Below, piece by piece: positions 17,079 to 26,213 of a stretch of DNA of 64,000 nt. The notes below the pieces were generated by a model, which saw only the letters and a program-made list of their open reading frames with translations, searched no databases and was not told the origin of the DNA. The number at the start of each line of letters is the position of its first letter. Within the stretch, counting starts at the first letter, position 1. Both the position numbers and the translations under genes were made by a program. Source of the DNA: Xanthomarina sp. F1114 (GTDB lineage Bacteria; Bacteroidota; Bacteroidia; Flavobacteriales; Flavobacteriaceae). The stretch lies in assembly GCF_026410255.1 (NCBI RefSeq), contig NZ_JAPMLL010000006.1, positions 124,001 through 188,000 on the forward strand, given 5' to 3'.

Positions 17079-18089
17079 TTACCATTTTATTATTACAGAC
17101 CCCCAAGTAAACCCACTACCAAAAGCAGCAAGTACTACTGTATCGCCTTCTTTTATTTTGCCTTCTTCCCAAGCTTCTGTTAAAGCAATTGGAATGGAAG
17201 CAGCAGTTGTATTTCCGTATTTTTGAATATTATTAAACACTTGATCGTTTGTCAATTTAAATTTACTTTGAATAAATTGAGCAATTCGTAAATTGGCTTG
17301 ATGGGGAATCAACATGTCAATATCCTCAACTTTAAGTTCGTTTTTCTTTAAACCTTCATTAATAACTTCACTAAAACGAACGACCGCATTTTTAAACACA
17401 AACTGTCCATTCATATAAGGGAAGTAACTTTCGTCTTCCGGATTATTATCAGCAATAATATCTGTTACCCAGCGCGTTCCCATTCCTGGCGCTTTTACTA
17501 CCAATTCTTCGGCATATTCACCTTGAGAATGTAAATGAGTAGATAGAATTCCCTTAGAATTATCTTCTTCTCTGGTTAAAATTGCCGCTCCTGCTCCATC
17601 TCCAAATATAACCGAAACACCTCTACCTCTATCTGTTTTATCCAATCCATGGGAATGCAATTCACTACCAATAACAAGTATCGTTTTATACATTCCTGTT
17701 TTTATAAAATTATCGGCTACAGATAAAGCATATACAAACCCAGAGCACTGATTACGAACATCGAGAGCTCCAACCGTTTTTATATCTAATTCTTTTTGGA
17801 TAAAAACACCTGGACCAGGAAAGTAATAATCTGGACTTAAAGTGGCAAAAACAATAAAATCAATTTCATCTTTATCTATTCCCGCACGTTCTATAGCAAC
17901 TTTGGCTGCTTTTAAACCCATAACAGACGTTGTATCTTCCGATCCTGGTTTTACCCAACGTCTTTCTTTTATCCCAGTACGTTCCTGAATCCAAGCATCG
18001 TTAGTATCCATCATTTTAGACAAGTCGTCGTTGGTTACCACATTATCAGGAACATATTTTCCTAAACCAATAATTTTAGAATTATACAT
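17079..18089 (-). CDS. FabH-like 3-oxoacyl-ACP synthase III
   Basis: A 336-residue thiolase-fold enzyme. The catalytic triad is visible: Cys115 in VRNQCSGF, His in LIPHQANLRI and Asn in GNTTAASIPIAL. GSGFTWGSVIIKW ends the protein as in FabH. The family condenses acyl-CoA with malonyl-ACP to start fatty-acid synthesis. Bacteroidota often hold several copies, some acting in branched-chain fatty acid, flexirubin or lipid pathways; this lone copy, away from plsX and rpmF, may be an accessory one. It diverges little from canonical length. The neighbouring GMC oxidoreductase is on the same strand. Confidence 0.88.
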   Translation of the reverse strand: MYNSKIIGLGKYVPDNVVTNDDLSKMMDTNDAWIQERTGIKERRWVKPGSEDTTSVMGLKAAKVAIERAGIDKDEIDFIVFATLSPDYYFPGPGVFIQKELDIKTVGALDVRNQCSGFVYALSVADNFIKTGMYKTILVIGSELHSHGLDKTDRGRGVSVIFGDGAGAAILTREEDNSKGILSTHLHSQGEYAEELVVKAPGMGTRWVTDIIADNNPEDESYFPYMNGQFVFKNAVVRFSEVINEGLKKNELKVEDIDMLIPHQANLRIAQFIQSKFKLTNDQVFNNIQKYGNTTAASIPIALTEAWEEGKIKEGDTVVLAAFGSGFTWGSVIIKW

Positions 18090-18225
18090 AAATCAGTATT
18101 TTTAGTCGTTTAATCAGACTCGCAATTTAATCATTAAAAATAGCATTCTAATAATTTTTATTTCTTTAAATATGAATTTGCTTTGGTGTAATCATATTTT
18201 TCAGCAAGGTCTCAATAAATTTAGC

Positions 18226-19791
18226 TTAAGATTTAACTGGTATTTTACTCATAGCGTATTCTGAAATAGCAGTTATAGATAAAGATGGATTAACTCCGGG
18301 ATTAGCCGAAATCATCGAGCCATCGCAGACCAACATGTTTTTATAACCAAACACCTTACCGTTTTTATCAATTACTCCTTTTGAATCATCTTCAGCCATA
18401 ACGGCTCCACCCAAAATATGAGCTGTTGTGGGTGTTCCTAATAAAGCATCGGTAAAATTAGCATACGGAATCCCATTCACTTTTTTTGCTACTTTTTTCC
18501 CTAATTCCATAGCTTCAGGAATAAAAGCGCTTGGTTTTGGCCCAGATTCTTTTACAGTTTTCATTTTGGTAAACTTGCCTAATTTAATTTGTAGCGTACT
18601 ATCCAAAGTTTGCATAAACAAAAGAATGGTTGTTCTCTGCGCATATTTTCTTGAAAAAATGGTTTTAAAAAATCGTATTGGCTGTTTAAAAAAGAGACCA
18701 ATAATTCCAAATAGTCTAAAGATCGCGAATTTATTATGAATTGTTGGCATGGTTAAAGCTTTAGAAAAACTCGAACCTTCACCATATCTAACGGGTTCCA
18801 AATGACTGTTTTTATCTGTATGTAAAATAGAACCAATGGCAATCCCTTTGGAGTAATCTTTCGGGTTTTTATCTGTAGAAGTTACCAATAACAAGGATTC
18901 ATTATTGGTACGGATGTTTTTTCCAACAGCAGCAGACAAGTTAGGCAAAGTAGTTTCTTTTAACTTCAATAATAAAGGGACCGTTCCCATTACGCCTCCA
19001 GAAAAAATAATACCTTTGGTTGTAATACTTGTTTTATTCTTTTTACCAATACTGGATTTATAATCTATTTTATAACCTTCTGAACCATCTTTACTTTTTA
19101 AAACAGAGACATTAAAAACTTCTTTTTCGGCAATTATTTCAGCACCTAATTGTTGTGCTAAATACAAATAGTTCTTGTCTAAGGTATTTTTAGCATTATA
19201 TTTACACCCCGTCATACAAGCACCACAAAATACGCAGCCTGTTCTATCCGGACCTTTTCCATTAAAATAAGGATCTGCCACTTTCTTACCAGCTTCTCCA
19301 AAATATACGGCCACTTTAGTTGCTTCAAAATGAGCTTCTTTTCCAATATCTTTAGCTAAATCTTTTATCAGTAAATCAGATTCATATAATTTCGGATTTG
19401 TGGCTGCTCCCAGCATTTTATATGCCGTATTGTAAAAAGGCTTTAATTCGTTTTCCCAATCATTTAGATTAGCCCAACTTCCAGTGTTAAAAAAATCCTT
19501 TTTAGGAACTGGCAAAGTATTGGCATAAGTCAAAGAGCCTCCTCCAACACCAACACCAGAGAGTACCGTAACGTGATTTAAAAAGGTCATTTTAAAAAAC
19601 CCATGTAGATGTACTTTTGGCTCCCAAAGCCATTTTTTCAGGTTCCAATTTGTTTTCGGAAAATCTTTGTCTTGAAACCATTTTCCCTTTTCAATAACTA
19701 GGACTTTATAACCTTTTTCAGAAAGTCTTAAAGCAGATACAGACCCTCCAAAACCACTTCCTATAATAACATAATCGTAATCTAATTTCAC
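18226..19791 (-). CDS. GMC-family FAD oxidoreductase with a cysteine-rich insert
   Basis: 521 residues, cholesterol-oxidase/choline-dehydrogenase type. The FAD-binding Rossmann motif is DYVIIGSGFGGSVSALRL and the GMC box is VLSGVGVGGGSLTYAN. The C-terminal GMC_oxred_C region contains LGTPTTAHILGG and VCDGSMISANPGVNPS. Near residues 195-210, TGCVFCGACMTGCKYNAK has four cysteines in a ferredoxin-like CxxCxxCxxxC spacing. Such a site could hold an iron-sulfur cluster, unusual for classic GMC oxidases but seen in a subfamily. The start is GTG; an overlapping ATG is out of frame and hits a stop at once. The substrate, perhaps a sterol or other lipid alcohol, is inferred. Confidence 0.85.
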   Translation of the reverse strand: MKLDYDYVIIGSGFGGSVSALRLSEKGYKVLVIEKGKWFQDKDFPKTNWNLKKWLWEPKVHLHGFFKMTFLNHVTVLSGVGVGGGSLTYANTLPVPKKDFFNTGSWANLNDWENELKPFYNTAYKMLGAATNPKLYESDLLIKDLAKDIGKEAHFEATKVAVYFGEAGKKVADPYFNGKGPDRTGCVFCGACMTGCKYNAKNTLDKNYLYLAQQLGAEIIAEKEVFNVSVLKSKDGSEGYKIDYKSSIGKKNKTSITTKGIIFSGGVMGTVPLLLKLKETTLPNLSAAVGKNIRTNNESLLLVTSTDKNPKDYSKGIAIGSILHTDKNSHLEPVRYGEGSSFSKALTMPTIHNKFAIFRLFGIIGLFFKQPIRFFKTIFSRKYAQRTTILLFMQTLDSTLQIKLGKFTKMKTVKESGPKPSAFIPEAMELGKKVAKKVNGIPYANFTDALLGTPTTAHILGGAVMAEDDSKGVIDKNGKVFGYKNMLVCDGSMISANPGVNPSLSITAISEYAMSKIPVKS

Positions 19792-19979
19792 ATTGGAATA
19801 TTTTAAAAACTAAATATACAATAATACCTCTACCTCTTTTAGATGTGAGAATAAGAAATCGAAAAATTAACAATCTAAAATTGCCAATCGTTAATCATCG
19901 TGTCAGTTTGTCACTTTTTAACACTTGGCATTTTTGTTGACTTAGTAAAATCATTAGAAATAAACATATTATTAATAAG

Positions 19980-19999
19980 ATTCCTTTCTTGGAAGGAAT
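19980..19999. repeat. Short palindrome in the htpG leader
   Basis: ATTCCTT and AAGGAAT form a 7-bp stem with a 6-base loop, ending 17 bp before the htpG ATG. The preceding AG and the position resemble palindromes before yaaA and ddl. It could be a dispersed repeat, an operator, or a heat-sensitive RNA hairpin; sequence alone does not decide. Confidence 0.55.
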
Positions 20000-20016
20000 G
20001 ATAAATAAATTAAATT

Positions 20017-21927
20017 ATGACAAAAGGAAATATTAATGTTTCGGTAGAAAATATCTTCCCATTAATTAAAAAATTCCTGTATAGCGATCACGAAATCTTT
20101 TTACGTGAGTTAATTAGTAACGCTACAGATGCCACTTTAAAGCTGAAACATTTAACAAGTATTGGCGAAGCTTCGGTTGAATATGGTAATCCGAAAATTG
20201 AAATTAAAATCGATAAAGAAGGTAAAAAACTTCATATAATCGATCAAGGTTTAGGAATGACAGCTGATGAAGTTGAAAAATACATCAACCAGATTGCATT
20301 TTCTGGCGCAGAAGAATTTCTAGACAAATATAAAGATTCTGGAAAAGACTCTGGAATTATCGGTCATTTTGGTCTTGGTTTTTACTCAGCTTTTATGGTT
20401 GCAGAAAAAGTAGAAATTATAACCAAATCTTTTAAAGATGAACCGGCAGCGCATTGGACATGCGACGGAAGTCCTGAGTTTACTTTAGAAGCTCATGATA
20501 AAACGGATAGAGGAACAGAAATAATTCTTCATATAGCTGAAGATTCTACAGAGTTTTTAGAAGAAGCAAGAATTAACGAATTGCTTATTAAGTATAACAA
20601 ATTTATGCCTATTCCAATTAAATTTGGAACTAAAGAAGTAAACGATCCAGATTTTACACCTAAAACAACTAAAGACAAAGACGGCAAGGAAACTACAGAG
20701 CCGCATAAACAAATAATGGTTGATAATATTATTAATAATCCAAATCCAGCTTGGACCAAACAGCCAACAGAATTAAAAGAGGAGGATTATAATGGTTTCT
20801 ATAGAGAATTGTACCCAATGCAATTTGAAGAACCTTTATTTCATATTCATTTAAATGTTGATTATCCGTTTAATTTAACAGGAATCTTGTATTTCCCGAA
20901 GATGACAAACGATTTGAATCTTCAGAAGGACAAAATTCAGTTATACCAAAATCAGGTTTATGTAACCGATAATGTAGAAGGTATTGTTCCAGAATTTTTA
21001 ACCATGTTACGTGGTGTTATTGATTCGCCAGACATTCCACTAAACGTATCTCGTTCTTATTTACAAGCTGATGGTGCTGTTAAAAAGATTTCATCTTATA
21101 TCACCAGAAAAGTTGCAGATAAATTAAAATCTTTATTCAATGAAAACAGAGAAGATTTTGAAGCAAAATGGAACGATATTAAAATAGTAATTGAGTATGG
21201 AATGCTTTCAGAAGATAAATTCTTTGAAAAAGCAGATGCTTTTGCTTTATATCCAACAGTTGATGGAACCTATTATACCTATGAGGAGCTTTTTAATAAA
21301 ATAAAAGCTAATCAGACAGATAAAGACGGAAAATTAGTAATTCTTTATGCTTCAAATGAAGATTCTCAACACAGTTATATAGAAGCTGCTAAAGCTAAAG
21401 GTTACGAGGTTTTATTATTAGACTCTCCAATTATAAGCCATTTAATGCAGAAATTAGAGTCTACTAAAGAGAATATTACGTTTGCCAGAGTTGATGCAGA
21501 TCATGTAGATAATTTAATTAAGAAAGAAGACACTAAGATTTCTAAATTAACTGAAGAACAACAAACAGAATTGGAAACACTTTTAAAAGAAGTAATTCCT
21601 GCTGAAAAGTTCTCTGTACAATTAGAAACTATGGATAGTTCTTCTACTCCGTTTATGATTACCCAACCAGAGTTTATGCGTAGAATGAAAGAAATGCAAC
21701 AAACTGGTGGTGGAGGTATGTTTGGAATGGGTAATATGCCAGACATGTATAACTTGGTCGTAAATACAAATTCAGATTTAGTTAGTGAAATTTTAGCTAC
21801 TAAAACCAAGAAAAAACAAGAACGTTTAATTACGCAGAGTTTAGATTTAGCCAGATTGTCTCAAGGACTTCTAAAAGGTGAAGAACTAACTAATTTTATT
21901 AAACGTAGTTACGAAATGATAAAGTAA
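20017..21927 (+). CDS. htpG: Molecular chaperone HtpG (Hsp90)
   Basis: 636 residues. The GHKL ATPase N domain (about 1-215) shows ELISNATDATLKL, DQGLGMTADEVEKYINQIA and GHFGLGFYSAFMVA, the nucleotide lid and glycine motifs. The middle domain (about 230-480) has NVSRSYLQADGAVKK with the conserved Arg. A C-terminal dimerisation domain follows, with a Met/Gly-rich stretch near residues 555-575. It refolds and holds client proteins under stress. A small palindrome sits in the leader, but no TAnnTTTG box is seen, which would fit alternative regulation. A hairpin terminator follows. Confidence 0.97.
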   Translation: MTKGNINVSVENIFPLIKKFLYSDHEIFLRELISNATDATLKLKHLTSIGEASVEYGNPKIEIKIDKEGKKLHIIDQGLGMTADEVEKYINQIAFSGAEEFLDKYKDSGKDSGIIGHFGLGFYSAFMVAEKVEIITKSFKDEPAAHWTCDGSPEFTLEAHDKTDRGTEIILHIAEDSTEFLEEARINELLIKYNKFMPIPIKFGTKEVNDPDFTPKTTKDKDGKETTEPHKQIMVDNIINNPNPAWTKQPTELKEEDYNGFYRELYPMQFEEPLFHIHLNVDYPFNLTGILYFPKMTNDLNLQKDKIQLYQNQVYVTDNVEGIVPEFLTMLRGVIDSPDIPLNVSRSYLQADGAVKKISSYITRKVADKLKSLFNENREDFEAKWNDIKIVIEYGMLSEDKFFEKADAFALYPTVDGTYYTYEELFNKIKANQTDKDGKLVILYASNEDSQHSYIEAAKAKGYEVLLLDSPIISHLMQKLESTKENITFARVDADHVDNLIKKEDTKISKLTEEQQTELETLLKEVIPAEKFSVQLETMDSSSTPFMITQPEFMRRMKEMQQTGGGGMFGMGNMPDMYNLVVNTNSDLVSEILATKTKKKQERLITQSLDLARLSQGLLKGEELTNFIKRSYEMIK

Positions 21928-21984
21928 AAACCACCTCTATTTCTTTTTAAAGAAAAAATAGAGATTATTACTAGTCTATACCAT

Positions 21985-22016
21985 AAAAACCACTTCTTAA
22001 TTGAAGTGGTTTTTTT
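21985..22016 (+). terminator. Terminator of htpG
   Basis: A 12-bp stem (21985-21996 with 22003-22014) with a 6-base loop and T run. A weaker A/T stem (CTCTATTT with AAATAGAG, 21933-21963) precedes it immediately after the htpG stop. It also faces yitT from the other strand. Confidence 0.82.
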
Positions 22017-22143
22017 ATTACTATTAAGAAGCTATTTTTCTAAAACTCTAATATCATTATTCATTAAAATACAAAAAAACAGCTGTCGCAGAAAAAGCCA
22101 TTGCTCTACAAACGAAAACAATGACTTTTGTAACTAATAGAAA

Positions 22144-23001
22144 CTAGTTTAAATCGCTATTAGATTCTAAAACAGAAATAGTAGCCTTTGGATCTATTCG
22201 ATAAATCATTTCACGTACAGTTTCTAATTTCTTAGTGTTTTTTGTTAATAATATTAGCTTACCATTAGTATCATAATGTATTAGTTTTAAAACATGGTCC
22301 GTGCATTTTTTATTTTCTAAAATAGACTCTTGAATTAATAAACTTTTAGACGAAAACACTAATAGTGTCATATTTTTCATTGCTTTATTAATAAAGTATT
22401 CTATGGTTTTACTAATAGCCACAATGGCAATTACACTATAAGCTGCCATAGTAAAATCTTCAAAAACAAAAACTCCCAAAAAGATAACAATTCCATCTAT
22501 AACTAATATTAACTGGCTATAAGGTAATTTTATTTTTGTTGCCAAAATTCTAACTAAAATATCATTCCCTCCTGTGGTAGCACCAGCTTTCATAACAATA
22601 AAAACCGACAAGCCAATAATTACTCCCCCAAATACGGAGGACACAAGAACATCTTCAATAAAAATCTTATTTCGTAATAAAGTTGAAAACACATCAATAT
22701 AAAAAGACACCAAAATCATAGAAAATGCTGTTTTTAAACCTGTTTTCACCCCTAAAACTTTAGTTCCCCATAAAAGCAAAGGAATATTTATCATTAGTGC
22801 TAAAAGACCAATAGATAGTCCTGTCAATTTATTAAGAACAATACTTAAACCAAGAATTCCTCCAGGCACAATATTATGTGGAATAATAAAAATAACATAT
22901 GTAATAGCTAATAAAGCAGAGCCTGCAAAAACCCAGGTATAGCTTTTAAGTTCTTTAAGTAGGATGTCTTTTTTTAATATGATGGTGAATCTGTTTTTCA
23001 T
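22144..23001 (-). CDS. YitT family membrane protein
   Basis: 285 residues: five to six membrane helices (about 20-205; DUF161/YitT_membrane) and a C-terminal cytoplasmic DUF2179 domain (about 210-280). The motifs GGILGLSIVLNKLTG and KAGATTGGNDILVRIL are characteristic. The function is not established; a transport role is commonly supposed. The ATG start (MKNRFTIIL) is preferred over a TTG four codons upstream. A perfect intrinsic terminator with an 8-base T run ends only 10 bp before this start, and two micro-ORFs lie further up, which suggests leader regulation. Confidence 0.88.
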   Translation of the reverse strand: MKNRFTIILKKDILLKELKSYTWVFAGSALLAITYVIFIIPHNIVPGGILGLSIVLNKLTGLSIGLLALMINIPLLLWGTKVLGVKTGLKTAFSMILVSFYIDVFSTLLRNKIFIEDVLVSSVFGGVIIGLSVFIVMKAGATTGGNDILVRILATKIKLPYSQLILVIDGIVIFLGVFVFEDFTMAAYSVIAIVAISKTIEYFINKAMKNMTLLVFSSKSLLIQESILENKKCTDHVLKLIHYDTNGKLILLTKNTKKLETVREMIYRIDPKATISVLESNSDLN

Positions 23002-23011
23002 GATATAAGGC

Positions 23012-23051
23012 AAAAAAAATCCCTTTGATTAAATAGGAATCAAAGGGATTT
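23012..23051 (-). terminator. Terminator immediately upstream of yitT
   Basis: Minus strand: a perfect 14-bp stem (23038-23051 with 23017-23030) with a 7-base loop and eight T residues, ending 10 bp before the yitT ATG. It would block read-through into yitT unless it is overcome. Confidence 0.85.
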
Positions 23052-23073
23052 AAAATTATAATATAAACTTATT

Positions 23074-23166
23074 TTACTCTCTTTGATATATAGGATTCCA
23101 CTTACACATATGTTTATGCGTTAAGTTTAAAATATTACGGACATTCATTATCTTAAATAGATTCAT
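23074..23166 (-). CDS. Micro-ORF 2 in the yitT leader (30 residues)
   Basis: ATG-started, beginning MNLFKIMNVRNILNL and ending HMCKWNPIYQRE. It is basic and contains H-x-x-C-K close to a Trp, a pattern also present in micro-ORF 1. It lies between two terminator hairpins, starting 18 bp after the first and stopping 23 bp before the second. No known family is recognised. A new internal Met gives a 24-residue alternative. Translation is unproven. Confidence 0.4.
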   Translation of the reverse strand: MNLFKIMNVRNILNLTHKHMCKWNPIYQRE

Positions 23167-23183
23167 TCTTTAATGTATTAAAT

Positions 23184-23219
23184 AAAAAAAGCGTTCTAAC
23201 TTTATAGTAGAACGCTTTT
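23184..23219 (-). terminator. Terminator between the two micro-ORFs
   Basis: Minus strand: a perfect 12-bp stem (23208-23219 with 23187-23198), a 9-base loop and seven T residues. It follows micro-ORF 1 by 27 bp and precedes micro-ORF 2. Confidence 0.85.
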
Positions 23220-23246
23220 AAATTTTGTTTAAATATATGGTACGTT

Positions 23247-23306
23247 CTAGCCTTTGGAAAATTTCCAATTCATCTTACAAATACTATGTACGCGGTTTTT
23301 TCTCAT
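23247..23306 (-). CDS. Micro-ORF 1 in the yitT leader (19 residues)
   Basis: Reads MRKNRVHSICKMNWKFSKG: 19 residues, strongly basic, ending at TAG. A promoter with both elements lies just upstream and a terminator just downstream, so a transcript of about 120-130 bases could carry only this ORF. The H-S-I-C-K-M-N-W segment resembles H-K-H-M-C-K-W-N of micro-ORF 2. I know no described family. It could be a leader peptide, a free micro-protein, or a chance ORF in a small RNA. Confidence 0.45.
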   Translation of the reverse strand: MRKNRVHSICKMNWKFSKG

Positions 23307-23316
23307 ATTGAAGGTA

Positions 23317-23351
23317 CAAAACTATAATTATTTTTTAAGCTGCATCACAAA
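23317..23351 (-). promoter_or_regulatory. Promoter for the micro-ORF/yitT leader
   Basis: Minus strand: TTTG (complement of 23348-23351), a 23-bp spacer, then TAGTTTTG (23317-23324), an exact TAnnTTTG box. The -7 box is 10 bp from the micro-ORF 1 ATG, so the RNA would have almost no leader before it. Confidence 0.65.
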
Positions 23352-23455
23352 TCTGTCATTTTTTTTAAAATTCTTTTTGAAGTACTTTTTTTAATAAACA
23401 TATATTTTTAAACTGAAAATAATCTTTCGAGAAATTAATTCATTTAAAATTCGTC

Positions 23456-23463
23456 TATCTTTG
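23456..23463 (+). promoter_or_regulatory. -7 box for the DEAD-box helicase gene
   Basis: TATCTTTG, an exact TAnnTTTG match, 16 bp upstream of the ATG. No clear -33 TTG. Confidence 0.55.
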
Positions 23464-23479
23464 TTGGAAATATATCAGC

Positions 23480-24721
23480 ATGTCATTTAAAGACTTACAA
23501 CTAATCGATCCTCTATTAAAAGCTATTGAAGAGCAAGGTTATAATACGCCTACTCAAGTTCAGCAAAAAACCATACCTTTTGTATTAGCAAAAAAAGATG
23601 TTATTACCTCAGCTCAAACTGGAACTGGAAAAACAGCTGCTTTTGCTTTGCCAATTTTGCAAATGCTTTCTAAAAACCAAGATTCCGTAAAACGAGGAAA
23701 AACTATAAAAGCATTAGTAGTAAGTCCTACCAGAGAATTAGCCTTGCAAATAGGAAATAACTTTAAAGCTTATGGACGACATACTAATTTACGTACAACG
23801 GTTGTTTTTGGAGGAGCTCCTGTAGAACCGCAAATAGACGTTTTAACCAAAGGTGTAGATATTTTAGTTGCTACTCCTGGGCGTTTAATCGATTTACAAA
23901 AACAAGAAGTTATTAATCTTGATCAGGTAGAAATATTGGTTTTAGACGAAGCAGATTTAATGCTAGACATGGGGTTTATAGACAATGTTAAACATATAGT
24001 TAGCTTATGTCCTGAAAAAAAACAAATTTTATTGTTTTCTGCCACCATGCCTTTTAAGGTAGAACAATTGGCTAATACTATATTAAAAAGTCCAGAACGC
24101 ATAGAAGTTTCTGCAGCTTTATCTGATTCTAATAACATAGGGCAAGTTTTATATTATGTACCAAAACGCAATAAAATTGAACTGTGTTTACATCTATTAA
24201 GAAACGAAATAAAAGGGAGTATTCTAATTTTTAGACGCACTAAATTTGGAGTTGATAAATTAGAAAAAACTTTAATAAAGAATGGTTATCAGGTGGAAAC
24301 GCTTCATGGCGACAAATCTCAAACCGATAGACAAACTGCTTTAAAAAAGTTTAAAAGCGGACAAGTAAATATTCTTATTGCTACAGACGTTGCTGCTCGA
24401 GGCATTGATATTAACGAATTAGATGCTGTAATTAATTTCGATTTACCAAACATTCCGGAAACCTATGTTCATAGAATTGGTAGAACTGGGCGTGCTGGAA
24501 ATTCAGGGATGTCTTACTCTTTTTGTAGCGCAGATGAGAAAGCCTATGTGCAAAGCATTCAACAGTTGCTACAAATTCAGATTCCTGTAGAAGAAAACCA
24601 CCCATATCCTTTAGATCCTGCAGCAAAAGCAATTATTCATAAATCTAAACAAACAGGAAGCAAACATAAAAAAGGAAGGAAGAGTGCAGCTTCCAAAAAG
24701 AAGAAAAAACGTTGGTATTAA
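23480..24721 (+). CDS. DEAD-box RNA helicase, RhlE type
   Basis: 413 residues with the complete helicase core: Q motif, motif I AQTGTGKTAAFALPI, Ia PTRELALQIG, Ib TPGRLI, motif II DEAD, motif III SAT, motif V TDVAARGIDI and motif VI HRIGRTGRAG. The last 25 residues are a lysine-rich tail (KHKKGRKSAASKKKKKR) typical of RhlE-like enzymes that remodel ribosomal RNA or act in the cold. A -7 box sits close to the start. A small palindrome overlaps the stop codon but lacks a T run. Confidence 0.94.
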   Translation: MSFKDLQLIDPLLKAIEEQGYNTPTQVQQKTIPFVLAKKDVITSAQTGTGKTAAFALPILQMLSKNQDSVKRGKTIKALVVSPTRELALQIGNNFKAYGRHTNLRTTVVFGGAPVEPQIDVLTKGVDILVATPGRLIDLQKQEVINLDQVEILVLDEADLMLDMGFIDNVKHIVSLCPEKKQILLFSATMPFKVEQLANTILKSPERIEVSAALSDSNNIGQVLYYVPKRNKIELCLHLLRNEIKGSILIFRRTKFGVDKLEKTLIKNGYQVETLHGDKSQTDRQTALKKFKSGQVNILIATDVAARGIDINELDAVINFDLPNIPETYVHRIGRTGRAGNSGMSYSFCSADEKAYVQSIQQLLQIQIPVEENHPYPLDPAAKAIIHKSKQTGSKHKKGRKSAASKKKKKRWY

Positions 24722-24886
24722 TTTATACCAAACTATCAAGTCATTTTATTTAGAACCATTTATTTCAATAAGAAATAAATCTCTTAACACAGACATTCAA
24801 TTTTAGAGTATTTTAATCTTTTAAACAATTCATTTTGTGTTAGAATCTGTATCTTTAAAGTATAATTTATACCACCACTTTAATTT

Positions 24887-25867
24887 ATGTGTAGACAAGC
24901 TGTCTTACTTTTATTTTTATTTTCGTCGGTTATAGGTTTTTCTCAAACCAGAATCATCGATTCTCAAACCAAATATCCTGTTTCTTACGCTACAATTTCA
25001 TTTGGTAATGGTCAAGGTTTTTTTGCAGACGATGAAGGTGTCTTTGTCTTCACCAAAAAAATATACCCAGATATAGACTCCTTATTTATATCTGCTTTAG
25101 GCTTTAAAGATTTAAATATTTCTTCTAAAAACTTACCAAAAACGCTTGAATTAACTCCTTTTATAGACGAGTTGGATGAAGTAGTTGTACGTGCTAAATT
25201 AGATAGAAAATATAAAGAAGAAAGTATCGAACCTTATTTGGATGACGATTATTATAAGTGTTGGCTTCCAACTATAGAATCTGAAATAGCTGTATATTTT
25301 AAAAATTCAGATCCAAAATTGAAAAAACTTTCTGAAATTCATTTTCCCATTGCATTAGAATCTGTAGATTGGAAGAAAAGGCATAAATCGAATGCTGATA
25401 AGAAACCTTTTTCAACATTATTTAAAGTGAATATCTATCAAAATGAAAATGGCTTTCCGGGAAAACCTTTACTCTACCAAAACATTGTATTTAATGCTAC
25501 AGAAAAAGATGGAGACGAATATACTCTAGATGTATCTGCTTATGATATTTTAATTCCAAAGTCTGGCTTATTTGTGTCACTTCAAGTCTTAGGTTATGCA
25601 GATGACGCAGGAAAATTATTGCCAAATAAAAAGTACAAAGAGATTAAAAGCAGAGGACAAACAGTAAAGATTCCAACCAATTTTAGACCTTTACTTCCTT
25701 TTACTGACGAAATATCAGAAAGTAAAACTTTTATTAAACGTGTGTTTTTACACAGAAACCAATGGATTCAATTTAAAAAAGGCAATATTAACGATTCTAG
25801 TTTATTAAAAGCTGGATTAAACAATTACGGAATGGGAATAACATTTAAAGTATATAAAGATGAATAA
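24887..25867 (+). CDS. Secreted protein with a carboxypeptidase-like regulatory domain
   Basis: 326 residues. A signal peptide (about 1-19, ending GFSQ) is followed by a CarboxypepD_reg-like beta-sandwich (about 20-105: RIIDSQTKYPVSYATI, ADDEGVFVF, LFISALGFKDL, DELDEVVVRA), a domain that often precedes TonB-dependent receptors. No receptor barrel follows, and the remaining 220 residues are not recognised. It probably acts in the periplasm or outer membrane. The next gene overlaps its end by 8 bp, so the pair is translationally coupled. Confidence 0.78.
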   Translation: MCRQAVLLLFLFSSVIGFSQTRIIDSQTKYPVSYATISFGNGQGFFADDEGVFVFTKKIYPDIDSLFISALGFKDLNISSKNLPKTLELTPFIDELDEVVVRAKLDRKYKEESIEPYLDDDYYKCWLPTIESEIAVYFKNSDPKLKKLSEIHFPIALESVDWKKRHKSNADKKPFSTLFKVNIYQNENGFPGKPLLYQNIVFNATEKDGDEYTLDVSAYDILIPKSGLFVSLQVLGYADDAGKLLPNKKYKEIKSRGQTVKIPTNFRPLLPFTDEISESKTFIKRVFLHRNQWIQFKKGNINDSSLLKAGLNNYGMGITFKVYKDE

Positions 25868-26213
25868 TCCGTGGCATTTATACCTCATGGCAGCCATTTA
25901 TATATTCGCTGGAATCATGCATTTTATTAAACCTAAAATGTATATGCGTATCATGCCAAAATATTTACCAAACCATAAGTTATTGGTTTTGTTGAGTGGA
26001 GTTGCTGAAATTGTTTTAGGTTTCGGATTACTTTTTAATCAAACTAGAAATCTTGCTATTTATGGAATTATAGCCATGTTAATTGTGTTCTTATTAGTTC
26101 ATTTTTATATGCTTTCAAGTAAAAAAGCAGGTGCTGGTATTCCTAAATGGGTTTTACTTATGCGACTTCCTCTTCAATTTGTACTTATGGCTTGGGCCTA
26201 TTATTATTTGTAG
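25860..26213 (+). CDS. DoxX-like small membrane protein
   Basis: 117 residues with four predicted membrane helices. AGIMHFIKPKMYMRIMPKYL and the LLSGVAEIVLGFGLL helix are typical of DoxX/DoxD-like proteins of unknown role. It overlaps the preceding secreted-protein gene by 8 bp, and an S15 hydrolase gene follows 58 bp later on the same strand. Confidence 0.8.
   Translation: MNNPWHLYLMAAIYIFAGIMHFIKPKMYMRIMPKYLPNHKLLVLLSGVAEIVLGFGLLFNQTRNLAIYGIIAMLIVFLLVHFYMLSSKKAGAGIPKWVLLMRLPLQFVLMAWAYYYL

Noticed and set aside
24712-24731. Palindrome TTGGTAT/ATACCAA at the helicase stop codon as a terminator
   Set aside because: Short A/T-rich stem without a following T run.
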